Of a DNA stretch of 6,812 bases, positions 1-5,701 are shown piece after piece. The notes under the pieces were generated by a model. It ran no database searches. It worked only from the letters and a program-made list of their open reading frames with translations, and was not told where the DNA came from. A program made the position numbers and the translations under genes. Origin of the DNA: a candidate division SR1 bacterium CG_4_9_14_3_um_filter_40_9 (GTDB lineage: Bacteria; Patescibacteriota; Gracilibacteria; Absconditabacterales; Absconditicoccaceae); assembly GCA_002791215.1 (NCBI GenBank), contig PFWQ01000081.1, forward strand, positions 7,915 through 14,726, written 5' to 3'. Numbering within the stretch: position 1 is the first letter of the stretch; each line of letters begins with the position of its first letter.

Positions 1-381
1 GGAATTATCCTTGGGAACATCGGGCAAGGCTACATATTCGCTTGCTGCAATTCCGTTGATTTCAAAGACATCTTTAGCTGATTTGATAGTCATGATTTGT
101 GATTTTTGATCAACATTTATTTCGATAGTTTTTTCTTCTATAGTCCTGACGATATCTGAGAATGTCTTTGCATTGACAGTGATCGCTCCTTCGACAACGA
201 CAGCACAAGGCATTTCGATTTCTACATATTTTTCCATATCAGTAGCTCTCAATACGAGCGAATCTATTGAGGCTTTGAAGTACATGTTCTGGAGTATAGG
301 AAGGGTTGCGTTTTTTGCTACGAAACTCGTGACGATATCCATGATGTCGATGAGATCGTTTGTGTTGATAGAAATTTTCAT
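1..381 (-). CDS. dnaN: DNA polymerase III beta subunit (sliding clamp), 5' part only
   Basis: Ring-shaped clamp that tethers the replicative polymerase to DNA. The reading frame starts at ATG 381-379 and stays open for 127 codons to the window edge, so only about the first third (clamp domain 1) is present. Family landmarks appear in order: an N-terminal MKISINTNDL, the segment ATLPILQNMYFKA (about residues 27-39), RATDMEKYVEIEM (about 47-59), ITVNAKTFSDIVR (about 69-81), and ASEYVALPDV near the edge, which matches the usual FPxLP region. The visible part contains no UGA, CGA or CGG, so it reads the same under any code. It lies downstream of uppS, separated by 116 bases holding a hairpin repeat and a short palindrome, so it may have its own promoter. 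No Shine-Dalgarno sequence is visible before the ATG. Identification is firm; the C-terminal two thirds cannot be judged. Confidence 0.93.
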   Translation of the reverse strand, partial: MKISINTNDLIDIMDIVTSFVAKNATLPILQNMYFKASIDSLVLRATDMEKYVEIEMPCAVVVEGAITVNAKTFSDIVRTIEEKTIEINVDQKSQIMTIKSAKDVFEINGIAASEYVALPDVPKDNS

Positions 382-402
382 GGCGACTTTAGATTAAAGA
401 GT

Positions 403-416
403 TAAAGAATTCTTTA
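403..416. promoter_or_regulatory. Perfect 14-bp palindrome upstream of dnaN
   Basis: TAAAGAATTCTTTA reads identically on both strands and sits 22 bases before the dnaN start codon, in a stretch with two further TTAAAGA-type copies on the plus strand (394-408). The position suits an operator or a transcript-end hairpin with no real loop. No clear -35/-10 pair is visible, so a regulatory role is inferred from position and symmetry only. Confidence 0.3.
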
Positions 417-490
417 CCCCACCTGACCTCCCCTGCTATGGGAGGAATAAAGTCCGCCCTTGAAGGGAGGATTTAGGAGGGTTTTCTTTT
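417..490 (-). repeat. Tandem-hairpin intergenic repeat (REP/MITE-like)
   Basis: This G+C-rich island lies in A+T-rich sequence between uppS and dnaN. Read on the minus strand it contains two neighbouring hairpins. One is built on CCCTTCAAGGG. The other is CCTCCC, a 7-base loop, then GGGAGG (a perfect 6-bp stem). The outer arms, CCCTCCTAAATCCTCCC and GGGGAGGTCAGGTGGGG, can also pair partly with each other. The layout and composition resemble dispersed non-coding palindromic repeats seen between genes in many bacterial genomes. It begins 8 bases after the uppS stop codon and could help terminate or protect the uppS transcript, but it lacks a clean U-tract. Copy number in the genome cannot be seen here. 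Confidence 0.6.
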
Positions 491-497
491 TTGTTTT

Positions 498-1199
498 CTA
501 TTTACCAAAATTGCGTTTCTCCGCCATCGCGTTAAATCGTTTCAATGATTCTTCATAATCTTTCACTTCAAATTCCGGACATTTTTTGGCGGTAAAATAC
601 AATTCCGCATAGCCGATTCGTCGTGACATAAATCCTGAAGTCCTCTGTGCCTCATCCCCTTTTGTTCTAATTACTAGTTCGATAGGCGGATAGTTTCATA
701 GGTCGAGAGCATTACTTATTTGATCTTCTGTAATCTGTCCGAAGTCTATATTCTGGGCATTTAATTTTTTTATTCCTCTGATGATTTCATCTCTTCCTCC
801 ATAGTTGACTGCAAATATCAGGTATCTGTCTGAATCGCATTTGGTTCTTTGTTCTTTGGTCGTGAGATATTCCTTGAAATCGTCCGTGATTGCACTCAGA
901 TCTCCTATTGTCTTGAAGTTCACTTTATTGGCAATCAAAAAATCATCCAATTCGCTATCTATGAGTTTGTACATCGTCATAAGGAAGTTGAATTCTTCTC
1001 TGGGTCTGTTTTTGGTGTTTTCTGTACTCAATCATCGTAGTGTGAATACTTTGGTGTCGGTGTAGGTAAAGGTATATTTGATGACCTCTAATGCTTTTTC
1101 ATATGATGTCATATACGCTTGTGGAAGATCTTTACCATTAGCTTTGGCTCGCGTCCTATTTCCGTCGGGGATAACTGCGACATGTTTTGGATAAATCAT
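498..1199 (-). CDS. uppS: Undecaprenyl diphosphate synthase (cis-prenyltransferase)
   Basis: Condenses isopentenyl diphosphate units onto farnesyl diphosphate to make the C55 lipid carrier for cell-wall precursors. The protein is 233 aa, a normal length. It starts with HVAVIPDGNRTWAK (residues 6-19) holding the catalytic Asp12, followed by TLWGLSTEN (53-61), YGGRDEI in the middle, VIRTKGDEAQRTSGF (176-190) and WWIGYAELYF (193-202), all in family order. The frame is readable only with UGA as Gly at residues 56 and 168. CGA at 17, 55, 193, 194 and 221 falls where Trp belongs, for example W17 of the DGNRxWA motif and W193 of the LLWQIAYAE-like segment. There is no TGG at all, so standard translation would give a Trp-free protein. 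Stop is TAG. ATG 1199 puts the HVAVIPDGN motif at the usual distance from the N-terminus. The 59-base leader is A+T-rich, with no Shine-Dalgarno sequence. Confidence 0.94.
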
Positions 1200-1258
1200 A
1201 TTTTGATTGTTAACTAAAAAATTAAGAAGATTATTCTTTTGATTCCAAAAATTGATAA

Positions 1259-2395
1259 CTATTTAGCTCCTGTATTCAAGAATAAATTTTTTCCTCTTCT
1301 TGATATGTCTGGCCAGACTCCAAATAATTTCATAAGCTGGTTTCTCTTCACGATCTGCTGGGTGCCATGAGCGACATCGAGTATGGCTGGGTAGATTTTC
1401 TTGGTCGTAAGGTCTATGGCAGATCGGTCTGCTTCGCCGATAGGCCTTTGGGTCAGTCCCTTGGTATAATCTACGTTGAAATACACAAATCCCAAGATGT
1501 TGTATTCGGTATCCATAAGGTGCTGTAATTGTCGGATCCGTTTATTTTTTTTGGCGCTGTCTGTTTTGTACGCTTCGCGGGATTTCTTGGCATTGTATTT
1601 GTCTTCGTATCGAACCGCGGTCGTAGCAACCTCATCGATGAATATCGGCTTATTAAATGCTTTGATCCTTTTGAGCGTGTTCCGTCCTTTCTGGTTGACG
1701 ATCTGAGCTGGCGTCAATCGGTCTCTATTGTAGCTTGCTTTCCCTCGGTTGTAAAAGGTAAATCCCATGATATCTACATATTCGTCTCCTGGATAATAAT
1801 CCTCAAATGTAGGACATTGTAATGCTTCTTTATTTTTCCGTTTGCACTGTATGAGTTTGGAATTTTGTGAAGGACGTGGATCTTTGGTCGGCATGTCCCG
1901 ATGATTTACTGAAAAATCGAAAAGGATATTTCAGGCGGTCAGTCACTCCTCTCTTGAAAGTTTCCGTACATGAACTCGGGCTTTCTTGAAGGTTTCCGGA
2001 TTGGAACTCCGTGGATATCGGCCACCGTTCATTTCGTGCATAGTCCTAAAAATCACTTTCAGCTTATTTGTTTTGATGAGTTGGAAAAATATTCTGTATT
2101 TTTTATCGAATCTTCCGTCAGCTACTTCTTTGGCAGTGAGCGATTCCGGTGCTATGGTGATGTGGTACACTTTGTCTGTTCCCAATGTTCCGCTGAGTGC
2201 GTTCATTACATCTCTAACTTCTTGTCATCGTGGATCAAAAATAAAGGAAACTACGGGGATGTTGAGATTATATTTTTCTTGGATTTGTTGGATGTTGGCG
2301 ATAGTATTGTCTGCTGATTTCAAACCAAAAAAATATGCCTGAGCGTAGCTCAGGTAGAAGATTACGGAAAGGAATATGATGATGAAATACTTCAT
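1259..2395 (-). CDS. Secreted GH26-type glycoside hydrolase (beta-mannanase-like)
   Basis: A 378-aa (beta/alpha)8-type enzyme of the GH26 family, which mainly cleaves beta-1,4-mannans and related glycans. Residues 1-20 form a signal peptide with a hydrophobic core (FIIIFLSVIFYL) and an AQA-like end, so the enzyme is probably exported. The acid/base region is TMHEMNGGWYPWSSNPE (118-134) with Glu121. GFTFYNWG (211-218) follows, then the nucleophile strand PIFIDE (250-255) with Glu255, then FNVDY (306-310) and GEADW (320-324). Three UGA codons encode Gly 57, 151 and 155. Fourteen CGA/CGG codons fall at Trp positions, including both Trp of GGWYPW and the Trp of YNWG; one TGG (361) is also used. 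Stop is TAG. An in-frame TAA six bases before ATG 2395 fixes the start. The substrate is not determined by sequence; a role on host or own surface glycans is inference. Confidence 0.9.
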
Positions 2396-2438
2396 GATTT
2401 TTTATGTTCTTAAAAGAAGATACACATGCAATGTGCCT

Positions 2439-2978
2439 TTACTTGCTCACATGTTTCTTGATGTCTTTGAGGAGTGTCGTCTGCGCTTCCTGTAATTTGA
2501 AGAGGTTCTTCATCTGTTCGGTTACCATCAAATCAATTTTCTCTTCCAGCATCTGTATCTGTGTTTCAGCTTTGAGATTGATAAGGTAATCATTTTCTGC
2601 TCTTCTGCGGTCTATGGTCTCTTTTCTGTTCTGACTCATCATAATGACGGGAGCTTGAACAGCTGCCAAACAAGATAGGATAAGATTGAGTAGAATAAAA
2701 GGGAATGGATCAAATGCGCTGTTGCTTAATCGGACTACATTGAGAATGATCCATAAAGCCATAAAGACAAAAAGGCTGACAATGAAATATCGGCTTCCTC
2801 CAAATGAGGCAACCCTGTCTGCTAATCTTTCTGAGAAAGATTGCGGCACCATACTGGTTTCTAGCACTTGCTGAGTGATGGATTCGTTGTTCTTGATAGA
2901 CTCAACGACTTGTCTATTCATCTTTTTGATTTTCTGATTTTCGGTGTGGATCATTTTGGTGATGAGAGTATTTTTCAT
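2439..2978 (-). CDS. DUF1003 family membrane protein
   Basis: A 179-aa inner-membrane protein of unknown biochemical function. The family hallmarks are present in order: ADRVASFGGSWYF (53-65), a first membrane helix (about 65-84), FDPFPFILLNL (89-99), a second helix (about 92-114) ending in QAPVIMMSQNRKE (108-120), and DRRRAENDYLINLKAE (123-138). Residues 138-170 look like a coiled coil. The N-terminal about 50 residues are charged and cytoplasmic. The gene contains no UGA. CGA at residues 63 and 83 lands on conserved aromatic positions (FGGSW; the end of helix 1) and is read as Trp; TGG is used at 76. An in-frame TAA three codons before ATG 2978 constrains the start. It lies 45 bases after the DUF456 gene and 43 bases before the GH26 gene, so co-transcription is likely. 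Family assignment is strong; function is not known. Confidence 0.92.
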   Translation of the reverse strand: MKNTLITKMIHTENQKIKKMNRQVVESIKNNESITQQVLETSMVPQSFSERLADRVASFGGSRYFIVSLFVFMALWIILNVVRLSNSAFDPFPFILLNLILSCLAAVQAPVIMMSQNRKETIDRRRAENDYLINLKAETQIQMLEEKIDLMVTEQMKNLFKLQEAQTTLLKDIKKHVSK

Positions 2979-2985
2979 GGAGACT

Positions 2986-3017
2986 TAGATGATAGATAAA
3001 AGAGAATAGATGATAGA
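2986..3017. repeat. 11-bp direct repeat, two copies
   Basis: TAGATGATAGA occurs at 2986-2996 and again at 3007-3017 with a 21-base period, in the 45-base gap between the DUF456 and DUF1003 genes. A spacing of two helical turns would suit binding of a protein to one DNA face, but slippage in A+T-rich sequence explains it equally well. Confidence 0.4.
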
Positions 3018-3023
3018 AAATTC

Positions 3024-3551
3024 TTAGAACGTTGCTTTAATGATCTTAAATGATTCAATAACGAAATATAATCCCATTACAATACAAACTACCAACTTCA
3101 AAATAGTCCCAGCGGCAAATCATAGAAAAGATCAGAAAGCTGATTTCAATGCATGAGCGTGCTTCCCGCCTGCCATCTTCTCTCCTAAATACGCGCCAAG
3201 AAATGGTCACGCAATAAGTCCAAGAATGCCGAATGGTCCTATGCTTATTCACAATATCGGGAGGATAATTACAGCTATGATAAGTCAGATGGTACTTCAT
3301 GTTACTCATCATTTAGTTCATCAGAATTTTTTGGTTCATATCACGGGAATGACATAATCCAAAATGGTTACCAGAACAATTACTCCTCATCGGAGAATCA
3401 AAAATTCTGTGCTGAAAGGATGTCCGCCAGTGAATTGCAAAATGAGCAAAGCGATGTAATTTAATAATGGTCCTGGAAGGACTGGCAGGATTGCTCCGGC
3501 AGTTCAGATGAGGGTGAGGATGAGTCCCAAGATGATTCGTACAATAGTCAT
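3024..3551 (-). CDS. DUF456 family membrane protein (13 in-frame UGA read as Gly)
   Basis: A 175-aa, Gly-rich, multi-spanning membrane protein of unknown function. Under the standard code this stretch looks non-coding. With UGA as Gly it becomes one clean frame from ATG 3551 to TAA 3024. Landmarks: an N-terminal helix, then LPVLPGPLLNYIALL (22-36), DYVIPVIGTKKFGGTKGG (65-82), TIGLIIAVIILPILG, IGPFGILGL (104-112), GPFLGAYLGEKM (115-126), and a C-terminal hydrophobic stretch ending in GTILKLVVCIVMGLYF. UGA is at residues 16, 55, 72, 77, 78, 81, 82, 85, 89, 101, 115, 140 and 144. Most fall in the GTKKFGGxKxG and GPFxGAxxGE motifs typical of DUF456. CGA at 5 and 54 is read as Trp in hydrophobic context. 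An in-frame TAA four codons upstream leaves ATG 3551 as the natural start. Downstream neighbours are further envelope genes. Confidence 0.92.
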
Positions 3552-3572
3552 AATTCTAAATTAGGAAATGAA

Positions 3573-3602
3573 GAATGGTCGCTTTGCTCCTCGCAATGAC
3601 AA
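3573..3602 (-). repeat. REP-like motif in the ddl-DUF456 gap
   Basis: On the minus strand this reads TTGTCATTGCGAGGAGC followed by AAAGCGACCATTC. It closely resembles the GTCATTGCGAGGAGCgAAGCGAC repeat that turns up between genes in many unrelated bacteria (recalled knowledge, not searched). TTGC-GAGGA-GCAA gives a short internal stem. The element occupies the middle of the 72-base gap. Only one copy is visible, so its dispersed nature is inferred from resemblance. Confidence 0.55.
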
Positions 3603-3623
3603 CTCAGCAATAAAAAGTCGCAA

Positions 3624-4517
3624 TTATAAATTCTTGATTGCATCATTAAAAAATTTTTCTGTGGTGGTGCCGTGATATTCTAGTGCCTGTGGCAGGAAGG
3701 ATTTTTCTGTCATGCCTGGAATGGTATTCACTTCCAAGAAATAGAATTTCCCCTTGGAATACAAGAAATCTATCCTGGAAAGGGTTCTGATTTTTAGTAT
3801 TGTATAGATGGTGAGAGCTGTGCTTTCGAGTTCTTTCTGCATTTTCTTGTCGATGTTCGCTGGGGTGATTTCCTGGGTATCTTTCCATTCATATTTGGCT
3901 GCATGGTCAAAAAATTCTCTCTTGGTGACGACTTCCGTGACGGCGATAGCCTGAGGCTTTTTATCATAATCCCCTATGACGGATACGGTAAACTCTCTTC
4001 CTTTGATTGCTTGCTGGACGATAGCATCGTCGTAGGTCAGAATGTGTGTAATTGTTTTTTTGGCCTTCGCCACATTTTCAAAGACGCCTGTATCGACTGA
4101 AGATCCGCCATGATTTGGTTTTACGAAAAATTTATTCTTAAATTTGATATTTTTGATGTCGTCTATTTTTTGCACGAGAACGCTCTCGGGGACTGTGAAG
4201 CCGAGATCCTTCACCATGAGATTGGTGAGGTATTTATTCATGCAGATGGCATGTGTCTCTGCTGATGAGAGCAGATATTTTTTGTTCAAAATTTCCAGCA
4301 AGCCGATGATTTTTCCGTCTTCGATGTATTCGCCATGGCCCATAGGGACGACGAGGTCGTAGTTCTTGTGCGTAGCAAAAAATTTGCCGATGTCTTCGGG
4401 AAGGACGAAGATATCCACCTTGTGAGTCTTTTTGAGATTGTTTTCGATGTTCTTCGCAGAGCGGAAAGAGATTTCTTTCTCCTTGGATCAGCCTGTGAGG
4501 AGGGCGATTTTTTTCAT
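3624..4517 (-). CDS. ddl: D-alanine-D-alanine ligase
   Basis: ATP-grasp enzyme that joins two D-alanines in the cytoplasm for the peptidoglycan stem peptide. The protein is 297 aa, normal for Ddl. Motifs: LLTGGSKEKEISF (6-18), the N-terminal Gly-rich loop in which Gly10 is encoded by UGA; HGEYIEDG (61-68); the ATP-binding KPNHGGSSVDTG (133-144); GREFTVSVIG (173-182); AAKYEWKD (206-213); RIDF (248-251); and LEVNTIPGMTEKSFLP (261-276) with the metal ligands Glu262 and Asn264. Standard translation would start only at GTG codon 34 and lose the substrate-binding N-terminus. There is no CGA or CGG; the single Trp is TGG (211). The ATG lies 2 bases after the phosphatase stop codon, suggesting translational coupling. 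The start is set by the family-typical MKKIALLTGG. Confidence 0.96.
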
Positions 4518-4519
4518 AG

Positions 4520-5086
4520 TTATTCTAGATGCTTTATGCAATTAAAAACATGTATTATATGATTTTTATTCTCATCTATTTCAAATATATTAACGCTTGT
4601 GTTGTGTTGTCTCTCGATATCTTTGATATCTTCATGTTTTTTGCCGGTAATCACAGCTATCATCGCCTTATTTATCCCGTTATGTCCGACAAATAAAATG
4701 GTATCTTGGTGGTGTTTTGAGAGTATTTTATATAGGGACTTTTCTGCTCTATCATATAATGCTTTCATCGGTTCTTCATCTTTTGATTCTGTCTCATTAA
4801 CTTCGCTTCTTCTTTTACCTTGAAATTCTCCAAGATACCTTTCGCGCAAATCTTCGACCAATTTGATAGGCGTATTGGGATGAAATTTGGCGATTTCTTG
4901 TGCGGTATCTGCGGCTCTTGCTAGGTCGCTTGAAAAAATAAAATCTATTTTTTCATCTTTCAATCTCAGCGCTACTTTTTCTGCTTGGTCAATTCATTCA
5001 GCAGAAAGTTTACCTGGCAGATGGCCTTGTATTATGCCTTCTTTATTTTCCTCTGTTTCACCGTGTCTTGTAATGATGAGTCTCAT
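4520..5086 (-). CDS. Histidine phosphatase family protein (phosphoglycerate mutase-like)
   Basis: A 188-aa cytoplasmic enzyme of the branch-1 histidine phosphatase superfamily. It begins MRLIITRHGETEEN with the phospho-accepting His8 in RHG. This is followed by GKLSAEGIDQAEKV (25-38), where Gly31 is encoded by UGA in the classic LSxxGxxQA motif, SSDLARAADTA (52-62), LRERYLGEFQGK (80-91) with the likely acid Glu82, and the second catalytic histidine in FVGHNG (His135). The substrate cannot be told; cofactor-dependent mutase, broad-specificity phosphatase and nucleotide-sugar or lipid-pathway phosphatases all share these motifs. The length of about 190 aa favours a phosphatase over the roughly 230-250 aa glycolytic mutase. 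No Trp, CGA or CGG. It ends 2 bases before ddl and starts 24 bases after the HD-like gene, so it sits inside a tight operon. Confidence 0.92.
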
Positions 5087-5110
5087 GTGGATGATTGGAT
5101 GAGATAAATA

Positions 5111-5686
5111 TTATTCACTTTTTGCTTCGGCAATAAATTTCTTGAATTGATTGTAATAAGGAGTTAATTCTTCCTTACAGATAGGTAAAGAAAGAATGCT
5201 GAATTTCTCATCCATTTTCTTCTCCACTTGAGTGAGAGCAGTGTCGGTGGATTCGTCTCTTCTGCCAAATAAAATGAATGCTGATACGACTCATCTAGGA
5301 TGGAGAAACCTGTAGCAATCTGCGTTTGCACATATCTCTGCTTCCAGGCAAAGATAGTTTGGTGTGCCATGATGCTGTTCGATGCAGGAGATTATTTTTG
5401 TAAGTTTTTCTGGAGCGATATCAAAATCTTGAAGAAATTTCTTTGCGGCTTGGGAGCTTCTAGCGACATGTTCTTGCAATTTTCATTCTTTGAAGCATTC
5501 GCCTAATTTGAGGTCCATAAGGATGGTTCAGAGCATGACAATATCTTTATCCGCACCGAGTTTCTTAGCCAGCATCTGTCATTTTTCGTTTGCTAAGTCA
5601 AAATGTTCACTCTTTGGTGTCCCGTAGAGTTTGATTTCGTTGAGGGCATATTCTCTGGCTTTCGCGATGATGTCTTGCATGGGCAT
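5111..5686 (-). CDS. HD-superfamily phosphohydrolase-like protein
   Basis: A 191-aa mostly helical protein. The pattern resembles an HD domain: His28 in SEHFDLANEKG, a core segment LGTILMDLKLGE (52-63), EHVARSS (72-78), a double His in EQHHG (103-107) and ANADCYRFLHPRG (120-132) with Asp123. HD enzymes are metal-dependent phosphohydrolases acting on nucleotides or cyclic nucleotides. The central HD pair reads Met57-Asp58, so one usual metal ligand is replaced and the activity is uncertain. Four UGA codons encode Gly 36, 53, 68 and 132; under the standard code the gene falls into pieces. Start: ATG 5686 is the first ATG after the Fic stop. ATG 5680 and TTG 5701 are in-frame alternatives. The 15-base gap after fic and 24-base gap before the phosphatase imply co-transcription. 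The substrate is not predictable. Confidence 0.75.
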
Positions 5687-5701
5687 GGGTGAATGGGTCA
5701 A

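Noticed and set aside
805..1065. Plus-strand open frame opposite uppS
   Set aside because: It is antisense to a strongly supported UppS frame and shows no family pattern. Other plus-strand frames (for example 1476-1706, 1970-2342, 4144-4362, 5300-5506) are rejected for the same reason.
1205..1250. Weak AAGAA/TTCTT hairpin plus T run between GH26 and uppS
   Set aside because: The stem is 5 A+T-rich pairs in A+T-rich DNA; likely chance.
2423..2435. Short hairpin CACAT-TGC-ATGTG after the DUF1003 gene as a terminator
   Set aside because: A 5-bp A+T-rich stem with an interrupted T run is too weak to call.
3055..3312. Minus-strand 85-codon frame inside the DUF456 region
   Set aside because: It overlaps the UGA-containing DUF456 frame in another phase and gives an Arg/Cys-rich sequence without recognisable motifs.
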